From contig CASFJQ010000018.1 of assembly GCA_949295065.1 (NCBI GenBank), forward strand, positions 1-51,328: 51,328 bases of DNA, given 5' to 3'. The position numbers and the translations under genes are program-made. The stretch comes from an uncultured Parabacteroides sp. (GTDB lineage Bacteria > Bacteroidota > Bacteroidia > Bacteroidales > Tannerellaceae). Shown here piece by piece: positions 26,252 to 34,865 of this stretch. Below the pieces are notes generated by a model. The model saw only the letters and a program-made list of their open reading frames with translations. It did no database searches and had not been told where the DNA came from. Numbering within the stretch: the stretch's first letter is position 1; every line of letters begins with the position of its first letter.

Positions 26252-27096
26252 TGGCAGAACATGTAAAGAAGCCGGATTGGTTGAAAATCCGGCTTCGTGG
26301 CAACGAACAGTTTACGCAGACAAAGAGAATTGTTGAATCCCATTGCCTGCACACTATTTGCACAAGTGGCAAATGCCCGAATATGGGCGAATGCTGGAGC
26401 AGAGGAACTGCCACGTTTATGATTGGCGGTGAGATTTGCACTCGTTCATGCCGTTTCTGTAATACTCTAACCGGAAAGCCGCTTCCGCTAAATCCAAAAG
26501 AGCCGGAGAATGTGGCAGAAAGCGTGCGTCTGATGAATCTGAAGCATACGGTTGTAACTTCGGTTGACAGGGATGATTTGCCAGACCTTGGAGCATCACA
26601 TTGGGCTGCTACAATCCGTAAAATCAAGGAAGTCAATCCGGCTACAACTCTGGAAGTTCTTATTCCGGATTTTCAGGGACGATTGGATTTGGTTGATATG
26701 GTTATTGACGCTCAGCCTGAAATAATCTCTCATAATATGGAAACCGTTAGCCGCATCAGCCCAACAGTCCGCAGTGCTGCGAAATATGATGTCAGCCTTT
26801 CAGTTCTTGAGCGTATTGCCTCACGAGGAATCACTGCCAAAACCGGAATAATGGTTGGCTTGGGTGAAACAGAAGAAGAAGTCCTGGAACTGATGGACGA
26901 TGTGTTGAAATGTGGAGTTTCGGTTTTGACTATAGGACAATATCTCCAACCGTCACGCAAAAATATTCCTGTAGTGGAATATATTCATCCTCAGCAGTTT
27001 GAGAGGTATAAGACAATCGGTTTGGAGAAAGGCTTCAAATGTGTGGAAAGCGCCCCTTTGGTGCGTTCTTCATATCATGCAGAGAAACATGTTTGA
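26251..27096 (+). CDS. lipA: Lipoyl synthase
   Basis: A 281-residue radical-SAM enzyme that inserts two sulfurs into octanoyl groups on lipoyl domains. Auxiliary cluster CTSGKCPNMGEC (CX4CX5C) at about 38-49; radical-SAM cluster CTRSCRFC (CX3CX2C) at about 64-71; and the C-terminal LVRSSYHAE whose Ser ligates the auxiliary cluster. Length is standard. ATG overlaps the DPP-IV stop (TAATG). No lipB or lipoyl-dependent dehydrogenase gene is in the window. Confidence 0.96.
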   Translation: MAEHVKKPDWLKIRLRGNEQFTQTKRIVESHCLHTICTSGKCPNMGECWSRGTATFMIGGEICTRSCRFCNTLTGKPLPLNPKEPENVAESVRLMNLKHTVVTSVDRDDLPDLGASHWAATIRKIKEVNPATTLEVLIPDFQGRLDLVDMVIDAQPEIISHNMETVSRISPTVRSAAKYDVSLSVLERIASRGITAKTGIMVGLGETEEEVLELMDDVLKCGVSVLTIGQYLQPSRKNIPVVEYIHPQQFERYKTIGLEKGFKCVESAPLVRSSYHAEKHV

Positions 27097-27168
27097 TTTC
27101 TGAACTTTTTGCCTGTTAAAAATGTTTTCTCCTAAAGACAGTAGTTGATGAAATAGGAGATGAAAAAC

Positions 27169-28284
27169 ATGAAATGGCTAAAAAAGGTAATAGAGAATCA
27201 GGCTATAGGGCTTTTGCCTATAGTGCTGTTTATGTTTCTGGACAATTATTTTGATTATAGATTGTCCTTCGTTGTTGCTGTAGCGTTTTGTGTTGTAAGT
27301 TTTTTGGCTTATTACATTTTACGCAAGGACAGGATATATATGTATATGCTTGTACCTACAATAGTAACATTTATTCTCTATTCCCTTTTCATGTGTTTCC
27401 GCATATATCCGATTTTATATGTTTATTCCTCTTTAGTAATTGAGCTGTTATTGGTCGGAGTTCTTGCTGTAGCAGGAATTTTCAAGCAAAGAATGTTTCG
27501 TTTGATACGTGAATCGGAAGCAAACAAATTTGAGAAGAATAGGATGCGAAATTTGCTTAACGAGTTCTATTTTATTGCTCCAATAGTGAAACGTATTTAT
27601 ATGATTCATTTGTTTTCTGTTTTGGTTTATGGTTTGTTGCCCGACAGTATGCAGTCAATAACAATTGAACGTTTTTTGTTGAGGTCACTTCCTGTTATAA
27701 TTGGTATTTGTATAATTTTATTTGAACAGTTACGATTATTTCTTCTTTTATATCAGTTAGAGAATGAAACTTGGTTGCCTGTGCTTAGCGACGAAGGTCG
27801 TGTTATAGGAAGAATAGCTAGTTCTGTAAGTAAATCTGTTCCTAAAAAGTATTATCATCCGGTTTTGCGAGTTATGATTGTTTGTGAGGGAAAATTGTTT
27901 TTAACCAGGCGAGATTTCCGAGCTTATGTTTCCCCAGAGAAATGGGATACTCCATTATATTGTCATATTAAATTCAGACAAACAATAGAGGATTCTCTTT
28001 ACAGTCTTGCTGCAAATTTAATGGATAAATATTCCATTGTTCCCCATCTGTTGGTTCGTTATATACATGAAACTGAGAAGGTAAAACATCAGGTTTCTTT
28101 GTATATGGTTAATGTTACTAATTCTCAACTGGCAGATTTGAACATTAGTAACGGAAAGTTATGGACTTTTGGACAGATAAAATCTGATATTGAAAATGGT
28201 ATTTTTAGTGAATATTTCAATGAGGAATATTCTTATTTGTCAAATACCATAATGCTTGCAGAACAATATCGTAATGCAGATTAG
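27169..28284 (+). CDS. Six-helix membrane protein with C-terminal Nudix-like domain
   Basis: A protein of 371 residues. I prefer the ATG at 27169, nine bases after AGGAG, over the ATG at 27160 which touches it. Six hydrophobic segments lie at about 8-24, 32-51, 56-76, 82-105, 142-160 and 170-195. The soluble tail (about 225-350) starts HPVLRVMIVCEGKLFLTRR and continues PEKWDTPLYCHIKFRQTIEDSL, which resembles the first half of a Nudix fold. The Nudix box itself (GX5EX7REUXEEXGU) is not intact: the catalytic REXXEE is absent. I read the tail as a sensory or binding Nudix-like domain rather than a hydrolase. Not linked to a known pathway. Confidence 0.6.
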   Translation: MKWLKKVIENQAIGLLPIVLFMFLDNYFDYRLSFVVAVAFCVVSFLAYYILRKDRIYMYMLVPTIVTFILYSLFMCFRIYPILYVYSSLVIELLLVGVLAVAGIFKQRMFRLIRESEANKFEKNRMRNLLNEFYFIAPIVKRIYMIHLFSVLVYGLLPDSMQSITIERFLLRSLPVIIGICIILFEQLRLFLLLYQLENETWLPVLSDEGRVIGRIASSVSKSVPKKYYHPVLRVMIVCEGKLFLTRRDFRAYVSPEKWDTPLYCHIKFRQTIEDSLYSLAANLMDKYSIVPHLLVRYIHETEKVKHQVSLYMVNVTNSQLADLNISNGKLWTFGQIKSDIENGIFSEYFNEEYSYLSNTIMLAEQYRNAD

Positions 28285-28298
28285 AAGAATATTACTGA

Positions 28299-28787
28299 TT
28301 ATTCTAGTTCTATAATTTCCAAATCTTTTATTTTGTCTTGTTCTATTGAAAATCTAACCAATGTACGAACTTTATGAAAACCTGTTTTTCCTGCAGCTCC
28401 AGGATTTATATGCAGACAATTCAGCTTTTTGTCAAACATAACCTTTAGAATATGTGAATGTCCAGATATAAATAGATTAGGCTTTTCTGAATTAATAATA
28501 GGCTTTATTTCCGGATTATATTTTCCTGGATAGCCACCTATATGAGTCATGAGAACCTTTACTTTTTCTATTGTGAATACAGCGACTTTAGGAAAATCCA
28601 TTCTTATGTTTTGTCCATCAATATTTCCGTATACAGCTCTTACTGGTTTTATTTCTGCAAGTTTTTTTATAAGAGTTTCAGAGCCGATATCTCCAGCATG
28701 CCATATTTCATCACATTCCATAAAATATTTATGATATTTTTCATCCCAATATGCATGCGTGTCTGATAGTAAGCCAATTCTAGTCAT
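28299..28787 (-). CDS. YfcE/MJ0936-family metallophosphoesterase
   Basis: A 162-residue calcineurin-like phosphodiesterase. Metal ligands visible in order: LSDTHAYW (Asp8, His10), WHAGDIG, VYGNIDG (Asn and Asp), MTHIGG and SGHSHIL. Family members hydrolyse phosphodiesters or simple phosphomonoesters with Mn; the physiological substrate is unknown. It is convergent with the membrane protein gene (14-base gap) and downstream of ferritin, separated from it by a long hairpin. Confidence 0.88.
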   Translation of the reverse strand: MTRIGLLSDTHAYWDEKYHKYFMECDEIWHAGDIGSETLIKKLAEIKPVRAVYGNIDGQNIRMDFPKVAVFTIEKVKVLMTHIGGYPGKYNPEIKPIINSEKPNLFISGHSHILKVMFDKKLNCLHINPGAAGKTGFHKVRTLVRFSIEQDKIKDLEIIELE

Positions 28788-28803
28788 ACAAAATAATTAA
28801 TTA

Positions 28804-28873
28804 TATAATATAAAAGTTCCCGAATATATGAAATATAATTTATATCCATATATCCGGGAACTTTTATATTATA
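28804..28873 (-). terminator. Long hairpin terminator after ferritin
   Basis: A 19-bp perfect stem (28804-28822 with 28855-28873, containing AAAAGTTCCCG / CGGGAACTTTT), extended by seven more pairs after one mismatch. A/T-rich bases follow on the minus strand. Such length could also protect the mRNA end. Confidence 0.7.
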
Positions 28874-28887
28874 AGAAATATTATTCC

Positions 28888-29370
28888 TTATCTTTTGCCT
28901 AGTTTATGATCCATAATGCCTAAATGACATTCACCATAATTCTTAAGCTGATCAACTATTGATTTAGCAGTAGATTCTTCTTCAACCTGTTCTCTTACAT
29001 ATTTGTAAAGGAAATCTTTAGCTGCATGGTCTTTATCAGATTCTGCTATGTCAACCATTTTGTCGATCAATTCAGAAACATAAGTTTCGTGTTTGTACAC
29101 ATGTTCGAAAACTTCCAGAGCACTGCCCCAACCTGTAGGAACAACATTAACTTGCTGAATTTCGATATTGCCACCTCTGTCAAGGCAGAAATCTATCATG
29201 TCATGTGCATGTTCCAACTCTTCATCTGCCTGTTTCTGCATCCAGTGTGCAAAACCGTTCAACCCTTGTTTCTTGAAATAAACAGCCATTGACAGGTACA
29301 AATTTGATGACCACATTTCAGCATTCACTTGTGCGTTGAATGCTTCTGATAAATTCTTACTTAACTGCAT
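28888..29370 (-). CDS. ftnA: Ferritin, FtnA type
   Basis: A 160-residue iron-storage ferritin forming 24-mers that oxidise and store iron. Ferroxidase ligands seen: Glu18 in NAEMWSSNLYL, Glu50/Glu51 and His54 in ADEELEHAHDM, Glu95-region KHETYVSELIDKM, and Gln/Glu in VREQVEEE. No heme-binding Met of bacterioferritin type. Length is normal. It follows the acyl-CoA dehydrogenase gene by 16 bases, so it may be read from the etf operon as well as from an internal promoter. Confidence 0.95.
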   Translation of the reverse strand: MQLSKNLSEAFNAQVNAEMWSSNLYLSMAVYFKKQGLNGFAHWMQKQADEELEHAHDMIDFCLDRGGNIEIQQVNVVPTGWGSALEVFEHVYKHETYVSELIDKMVDIAESDKDHAAKDFLYKYVREQVEEESTAKSIVDQLKNYGECHLGIMDHKLGKR

Positions 29371-29386
29371 AACCTTAAATTTTTAA

Positions 29387-31096
29387 TTATGACTTTCTAT
29401 AGTTTGATAATTCTTCAGCCTCAAATTTACGGATAAAATTGAAATGTTTTTCAATTTCAGCTTCTGCATAATTAATATATACGTTAGCTGACTCTGTAAA
29501 CATTTCAGGAGCTTTTGTTGCATCCTGTATAAGCAAATGGCTCATCAAAGTTACAGCAGCCATTTCCATAAGTCTGCGTGCAACAAAATCAAGCAATTCC
29601 TGGTTCTGTGCTTCTTTGACTGCATTTGTGCAAGCTTCAAATTTACGAGCCATATCTTTCACTCTGTTCATCAAGCCTTCGAATTCAGGAGCGCAAGGAA
29701 TCATTTCATATTCATGCATTGTTGCTGCATAAGCTCCGTTAGTAACATAGCGGATAGCAGCTACTGTCTGCAACTGTGTTGTTCCTTCGTAAATGCTTGT
29801 GATACGAGCGTCGCGGTATATACGCTGGCAAGCATATTCCATCATAAATCCGGAACCGCCGTGAACCTGAATACAATCATAAGCATTCTGGTTTGCATAT
29901 TCAGAGTTCATACCTTTTGCAAGAGGAGTGAAGCTGTCAGCCAATTTTGCGTAGCGTTTCTGTTCCTGTTTTTCTTCAGGAGTAAGTTTACGTTCGCGAG
30001 CAATATCATCCAAAGCTTTGTATATATCAACATAACGAGATGTTTGATATAGCAATGCACGACCTGCATCAAGTTTGGCTTTGATAGTTGAAAGCATATC
30101 ATATACAGCAGGGAATTCGATGATTGCCTTGCCGAACTGCTTACGGTCTTTAGCATAAGCCAAAGCTTCATTGTATGCAGCCTGGCTCAAACCTACAGAC
30201 TGAGCTGCAATACCAAGGCGTGCGCCATTCATCAATGCCATCACGTATTTAATCAAACCAAGCTTTCTGTCGCCACATAATTCAGCTTTTGCATTCTTAT
30301 ATACAAGTTCGCATGTTGGTGAACCGTGGATACCAAGTTTGTTTTCGATACGGCGAACATCTACACCGCCGTCACGTTTGTCATAGATGAACATTGACAA
30401 ACCACGTCCGTCTCTTGTTCCTTCTTCTGAACGAGCCAAAACAAGGTGCAAGTCTGCGTCACCATTTGTGATAAAACGCTTCACACCGTTAAGTCTCCAA
30501 CAGTTTTCTTTTTCGTCGAATGTTGCTTTCAACATTACGCTCTGCAAGTCAGAACCAGCATCAGGCTCAGTCAAGTCCATTGACATTGTTTCGCCGGCGC
30601 AAATTCTAGGAATAAAGCGGCTGTGCTGATCTTCGTTACCGAATTCATACAATGTTTCGATACAGTCCTGCAGTGACCAGATATTTCCGAATCCGGCATC
30701 AGCTGCAGCAACAATTTCAGCACACATGGTGTAAGGAGTGATAGGGAAGTTCAATCCACCGAAACGGCGAGGCATTGTCATTCCGTTCAATCCTGCCTTA
30801 ACCATAGCATCCAAATTCTGCTTTGTTCCAGAAGCATATTCCACACGGCCGTTTGCACAATGTGGTCCTTCTTCGTCAACACCTTCAGCATTTGGTGCGA
30901 TGATTTCACCTGTGATTTCACCAGTTATTTCCAACACTTTGTCATATGAATCCAATGCATCAGCATAATCCTGCGGAGCATAGTCATATTCTTCTTTATC
31001 TTTATATCCGCGTTCTTTCAGTTCGCAGATTCTTTCCATCATAGGATTGTTCAAGTGATACTTGAGTTCGGGGATGGAGGTATAGTAATTTGCCAT
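29387..31096 (-). CDS. Acyl-CoA dehydrogenase
   Basis: A 569-residue FAD enzyme oxidising acyl-CoA (or, reversed, reducing enoyl-CoA). FAD and substrate motifs: MSMDLTEPDAGSDLQ at about 172-186, RFITNGD, RKQFGKAI, VHGGSGFMMEYACQRIYRDARI, and the catalytic base Glu in SIYEGTTQLQ. The C-terminal extension of about 100 residues is as in long bacterial members. It is encoded downstream of etfB and etfA, its electron partner, from which it is separated by a four-helix-bundle gene and repeats. The acyl substrate cannot be told. Confidence 0.93.
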   Translation of the reverse strand: MANYYTSIPELKYHLNNPMMERICELKERGYKDKEEYDYAPQDYADALDSYDKVLEITGEITGEIIAPNAEGVDEEGPHCANGRVEYASGTKQNLDAMVKAGLNGMTMPRRFGGLNFPITPYTMCAEIVAAADAGFGNIWSLQDCIETLYEFGNEDQHSRFIPRICAGETMSMDLTEPDAGSDLQSVMLKATFDEKENCWRLNGVKRFITNGDADLHLVLARSEEGTRDGRGLSMFIYDKRDGGVDVRRIENKLGIHGSPTCELVYKNAKAELCGDRKLGLIKYVMALMNGARLGIAAQSVGLSQAAYNEALAYAKDRKQFGKAIIEFPAVYDMLSTIKAKLDAGRALLYQTSRYVDIYKALDDIARERKLTPEEKQEQKRYAKLADSFTPLAKGMNSEYANQNAYDCIQVHGGSGFMMEYACQRIYRDARITSIYEGTTQLQTVAAIRYVTNGAYAATMHEYEMIPCAPEFEGLMNRVKDMARKFEACTNAVKEAQNQELLDFVARRLMEMAAVTLMSHLLIQDATKAPEMFTESANVYINYAEAEIEKHFNFIRKFEAEELSNYRKS

Positions 31097-31110
31097 ATTT
31101 TTATTATTTT

Positions 31111-31563
31111 AGGAGTTAAGAAGTCAAGTAGTTAAGGAGTCAAGAAGACTTGTATGTCTTATTAATTATGCTCATACAATATGAATTTAGAATACTACTT
31201 ATTTCTGCAGCTTGTTTGTCTAAATCAATTTTGTCTTGTAGTGTTATGTAACCAAGGTCTTTTGATAAGATAATAAAGTTTCTTGTTTCTTCAAGAGAAC
31301 CTTGTGAGATATTATAAAATCGCAATTTGTCTTTAGGACTTATTTTTGTATAACCTTCTGCTATATTGGCAGTAATAGAAATAGCAGCTCTACGCATTTG
31401 ATTAACTAAACCGAATATTTCTTCCTTCGGATACTTCTTAGTTATTTTATATATAGCTAAAACAAAAACATGAGCTTTTTGCCATACAATTAAATCTTCA
31501 AAAGACCTACTTGCCATATTTTTTATACTTAACTACTTAACTACTTAACTACTTAACTACTTA
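31111..31563. mobile_element. Octamer-repeat element R6 carrying a four-helix-bundle gene
   Basis: Left arm (31111-31147): AGGAGTTA-AGAAGTCA-AGTAGTTA-AGGAGTCA-AGAAG. Right arm (31528-31563): four exact octamers CTTAACTA and a degenerate one. The arms are inverted to each other. Between them lies only the four-helix-bundle gene. The element fits exactly between the acyl-CoA dehydrogenase start and the etfA stop codon, as expected for insertion into an existing operon. Mobility is inferred, not shown. Confidence 0.55.
31140..31517 (-). CDS. Four-helix-bundle protein (S23/IVS-encoded family)
   Basis: A 125-residue protein of the four-helix-bundle family first known from 23S rRNA intervening sequences. 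Seen: SFEDLIVWQKAHVFVLAIYKITKKYPKEE at the start, FGLVNQMRRAAISITANIAEGYTK at about 35-58 (the hallmark block), and RFYNISQGSLEETRNFIILSKDLGY at about 65-90. The biochemical role is unknown; relatives serve as accessory nucleic-acid-binding subunits, for example in diversity-generating retroelements. It lies between the arms of repeat element R6 inside the etf operon. Its last codons overlap the left arm. Confidence 0.85.
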   Translation of the reverse strand: MASRSFEDLIVWQKAHVFVLAIYKITKKYPKEEIFGLVNQMRRAAISITANIAEGYTKISPKDKLRFYNISQGSLEETRNFIILSKDLGYITLQDKIDLDKQAAEISSILNSYCMSIINKTYKSS

Positions 31564-32580
31564 TTTACTATTCTTCTTATAATACTTAATCAACTTCGGA
31601 ACCACTTCCTCAACATTACCATTAATAACATAATCAGCAATAGCGTTGATAGGAGCATTCTCGTCGTTATTGATAGAGATAATTATACCGGCATCCTGCA
31701 TTCCGGCGATATGTTGAATCTGTCCGGAAATACCACATGCAATATATAATTTAGGACGAACAGTTACACCTGTCTGACCAATCTGGCGGTCGTGTTCGCA
31801 AAATCCAGCGTCAACAGCGGCACGGCTGGCACCAACTTCACCATGAAGTTCTTTTGCCAGTTCATAAAGCATGTCAAAGTTTTCCTTTGAGCCCATGCCA
31901 TAACCGCCGGCAATTACAATAGGAGAGCCTTTAAGGTTGTGTTTTGCCTTTTCAACATGGCGTTCAATGACCTTTACAACAAAGTCTGTATCGTTTACAT
32001 ATTTTGAAACCTCATGTTTGATAACTTCTCCCTTATAGTTTTCATCCAGGATTTCCTTTTTCATCACACCTTCACGAACAGTTGCCATCTGTGGGCGATG
32101 TTCCGGGTTGATGATAGTTGCGACGATATTACCACCGAAAGCAGGACGAATCTGGTAAAGCAGATTTTCATAAGTCTTTCCTGCTCTTTTATCTTCGTGA
32201 GGACCAATTTCAAGAGATGTACAGTCTGCTGTCAATCCGCTGGTCAGGGCAGAAGAAACACGTGGACCAAGGTCGCGACCGATAACAGTAGCGCCCATCA
32301 GACAGATCTGAGGATTTTCTTCCTTGAACAAATTAATAAGGATTGACGCATGAGGCAGAGATGTGTAAGGGAATAATTCTGGAGCGTCAAAGATATGCAC
32401 TTTGTCAACACCATAAGGCAAAACCTGTTTTTCAACTCCTTCCAATCCGTTGCCAATCAATAAAGCTTCCAATTGGCAATTCAGTTGATTAGCCAATTTG
32501 CGTCCTTTGGTTAGCAGTTCCAAACTTACATCGGCAACTGTTGTACCTTCAAGTTCACAATATACATATACATTATTCAT
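31561..32580 (-). CDS. etfA: Electron transfer flavoprotein alpha subunit
   Basis: A 339-residue subunit binding FAD. The C-terminal FAD domain shows GASRAAVDAGF at about 240-250, RQIGQTGVTVRPKLYIACGISGQIQHIAGM, and INNDENAPINAIADY. The N-terminal domain (about 1-190) contacts the beta subunit. It passes electrons from or to the acyl-CoA dehydrogenase encoded downstream. Encoded 16 bases downstream of etfB. The stop codon abuts repeat element R6. Confidence 0.95.
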   Translation of the reverse strand: MNNVYVYCELEGTTVADVSLELLTKGRKLANQLNCQLEALLIGNGLEGVEKQVLPYGVDKVHIFDAPELFPYTSLPHASILINLFKEENPQICLMGATVIGRDLGPRVSSALTSGLTADCTSLEIGPHEDKRAGKTYENLLYQIRPAFGGNIVATIINPEHRPQMATVREGVMKKEILDENYKGEVIKHEVSKYVNDTDFVVKVIERHVEKAKHNLKGSPIVIAGGYGMGSKENFDMLYELAKELHGEVGASRAAVDAGFCEHDRQIGQTGVTVRPKLYIACGISGQIQHIAGMQDAGIIISINNDENAPINAIADYVINGNVEEVVPKLIKYYKKNSK

Positions 32581-32596
32581 AATAAATCGTCTTTAT

Positions 32597-33496
32597 TTAG
32601 CCAATTGTATGATTGCCCAACAGTTCTACAATAAGATTTTCGATATCTTCATCAGAAGCTGTAAGAGTTTTGCTTTCTTTTGCCTGGAAAACTATATTCT
32701 GAATAGCTTTTACTTTTGTAGGAGAACCAGACAAACCACATTGTTTCAAATCTCCATTAACATCTGAAACACTCCATTCCTGAATGTTCAGATATGGACG
32801 TTGCTCATACAATTCTGCGTATGGCAGAGTTTTTTCTTCAGAGCTTCCGCAAGTAGGAGCTTTTTCTTGATTTCCTAATGCATATTTATATTTCATCACA
32901 AGTTTGGCATTTCTAGGGCGGCAAGGAGCTGCTGAGCCATTAACTGTGATAACTAAAGGCAGTGGACCTTCAACTGTTTCGACACCACCGTCGATGTGAC
33001 GTTTAACTGTTATTCGTTTCGTAGCTTCGTCCACATTCAAGATTTCTTCTGCATAAGTGATTTGTGCCAAACCAAGTTTTTCTGCAACTTGAGGGCCTAC
33101 TTGTGCTGTGTCACCATCAATAGCCTGACGACCACCAATGATAACATCATATTCTCCGATTTTCTTGATTGCTGTAGCTAAAGCGTAAGATGTTGCCAAT
33201 GTGTCGGCACCGGCAAAAGCTCTGTCTGTTAACAAATATCCATTATCCGCTCCACGATATAAGCCTTCTCGGATAATTTCTGCTGCACGTCCGGGACCCA
33301 TGGTTAACAATGTTACGGTTGAGCCTGGATGAGAGTCTTTTAGGCGTAAAGCCTGTTCCAAAGCGTTCAAATCTTCCGGGTTGAAGATTGCAGGTAAAGC
33401 AGAACGGTTAACTGTTCCTTCAGCAGTCATAGCGTTTTTTCCAACATTCCTTGTATCCGGAACTTGCTTCGCTAATACGATAATTCTTAAACTCAT
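32597..33496 (-). CDS. etfB: Electron transfer flavoprotein beta subunit
   Basis: A 299-residue subunit. The blocks VLAKQVPDT, NPEDLNALEQALRLKD at about 39-54 and GGRQAIDGDTAQVGPQVAEKLG at about 118-139 match the anaerobe type of EtfB that holds an additional FAD near NAD and can bifurcate electrons; mitochondrial-type ETF has a different text at the last block. First gene of etfB-etfA-(four-helix gene)-acyl-CoA dehydrogenase. A promoter is visible upstream. Confidence 0.94.
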   Translation of the reverse strand: MSLRIIVLAKQVPDTRNVGKNAMTAEGTVNRSALPAIFNPEDLNALEQALRLKDSHPGSTVTLLTMGPGRAAEIIREGLYRGADNGYLLTDRAFAGADTLATSYALATAIKKIGEYDVIIGGRQAIDGDTAQVGPQVAEKLGLAQITYAEEILNVDEATKRITVKRHIDGGVETVEGPLPLVITVNGSAAPCRPRNAKLVMKYKYALGNQEKAPTCGSSEEKTLPYAELYEQRPYLNIQEWSVSDVNGDLKQCGLSGSPTKVKAIQNIVFQAKESKTLTASDEDIENLIVELLGNHTIG

Positions 33497-33567
33497 TTTT
33501 ATAGAATATTAGATTTGTACTAAGGAAAATATAAACAGAAACTAAGTTTCCGTTTTATCTCGGATTG

Positions 33568-33597
33568 CAAAAGTAATGAAACATTCCAAATCTCAAA
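33568..33597 (-). promoter_or_regulatory. Promoter of the etf operon
   Basis: On the minus strand: -33 TTTG (33594-33597), 18-base spacer, -7 TACTTTTG (33568-33575). Predicted leader about 65 bases. Confidence 0.6.
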
Positions 33598-33678
33598 GTA
33601 AAAAGTGAAGGAATATGCACATAAGATGTGGTTTTGTGCATGTTTTTTTATTGTTATACAAATATATAAATAATAAGA

Positions 33679-33708
33679 AAGGGCATACCATATAATTGAT
33701 ATGCCCTT
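33679..33708 (-). terminator. Hairpin after fba
   Basis: Stem AAGGGCATA (33679-33687) with TATGCCCTT (33700-33708), 12-base loop, followed on the minus strand by TCTTATTATTT. Weak T-tract. Confidence 0.6.
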
Positions 33709-33734
33709 AATAATTATTTTATATCAGTAAAGGA

Positions 33735-34733
33735 TTACAATTTGTCGTTTGAACCCAATACGTTGATAATTTTGTGTTTGTAAAGTTTTTCCATGTTGTC
33801 GCGAGCCGGGCCCAAGTATTTACGTGGGTCGAATTCAGCTGGTTTTTCAGCGAATACCTGACGGATTGCAGCAGTCATAGCCAAACGAGAGTCTGAGTCG
33901 ATGTTGATTTTGCAAACAGCAGACTTAGCAGCTTTACGCAACTGTTCTTCTGGAATACCGATAGCAGCCTTCAAAGCACCACCATATTTGTTGATAGTAT
34001 CAACTTCGTCCTGTGGAACAGAAGAAGAACCGTGCAATACGATTGGGAAACCAGGAAGTTTTTCCATTACTGCATCCAATACATCAAATGCCAATGGAGG
34101 AGGAACCATACGACCAGTTTCTGGGTCAATGTGGCACTGTTCCGGAGTAAATTTGTATGCACCGTGAGAAGTACCGATTGAGATAGCCAATGAATCGCAA
34201 CCTGTGCGAGTAGCGAAGTCGATAACTTCTTCTGGGTTTGTATATGTGTGGTGGTCAGAAGAAACTTCATCTTCTACACCTGCCAATACACCAAGTTCAC
34301 CTTCTACAGTTACATCGAACTGATGAGCGTAATCAACAACTTTCTTAGTCAAAGCAACGTTTTCTTCGTATGGAAGGTGTGAACCGTCGATCATTACTGA
34401 AGAGAAACCTGAATCGATACAGCTCTTGCAAGTTTCGAAAGTATCACCGTGATCCAAGTGAAGAACAATCTGTGGATTTTCGCAACCCAATTCTTTAGCA
34501 TATTCTACAGCACCCTGAGCCATGTAACGCAACAATGTAGCGTTTGCATACTGACGAGCACCTTTTGAAACCTGCAAGATAACAGGTGATTTTGTTTCAA
34601 CTGCAGCTTTGATGATTGCCTGCATCTGTTCCATGTTGTTGAAGTTGAATGCAGGGATAGCATAACCGCCTTTGATTGCTTTAGCAAACATTTCTCTAGT
34701 GTTTACCAAGCCTAAATCTTTGTAATTTACCAT
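33735..34733 (-). CDS. fba: Class II fructose-bisphosphate aldolase
   Basis: A 332-residue zinc-dependent aldolase splitting fructose 1,6-bisphosphate in glycolysis. Zinc ligands and active-site segments seen: LHLDHGDTFETC at about 91-102, GELGVLAGVEDEV at about 140-152, AISIGTSHGAYKF, VLHGSSSVP and KINIDSDSRLAMT. Length and order fit the class IIB type. Single-gene unit with its own terminator, divergent from rpmE2. Codon use is that of a highly expressed gene. Confidence 0.95.
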   Translation of the reverse strand: MVNYKDLGLVNTREMFAKAIKGGYAIPAFNFNNMEQMQAIIKAAVETKSPVILQVSKGARQYANATLLRYMAQGAVEYAKELGCENPQIVLHLDHGDTFETCKSCIDSGFSSVMIDGSHLPYEENVALTKKVVDYAHQFDVTVEGELGVLAGVEDEVSSDHHTYTNPEEVIDFATRTGCDSLAISIGTSHGAYKFTPEQCHIDPETGRMVPPPLAFDVLDAVMEKLPGFPIVLHGSSSVPQDEVDTINKYGGALKAAIGIPEEQLRKAAKSAVCKINIDSDSRLAMTAAIRQVFAEKPAEFDPRKYLGPARDNMEKLYKHKIINVLGSNDKL

Positions 34734-34775
34734 AGCTATAATTATGTTATTACGTTAATGATTAAAAATCTGATA

Positions 34776-34783
34776 CAAAGATA
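34776..34783 (-). promoter_or_regulatory. -7 element of the fba promoter
   Basis: Minus-strand TATCTTTG, 42 bases before the ATG. No well-placed -33 TTTG is seen (nearest is 26 bases away). Confidence 0.5.
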
Positions 34784-34865
34784 TAATTTTCTGTATAAAA
34801 ATATGCTATCAAACATACTAAAATAATTCAAATTTTATTTGTAGTGAAAAAAATATATAGGAAAC

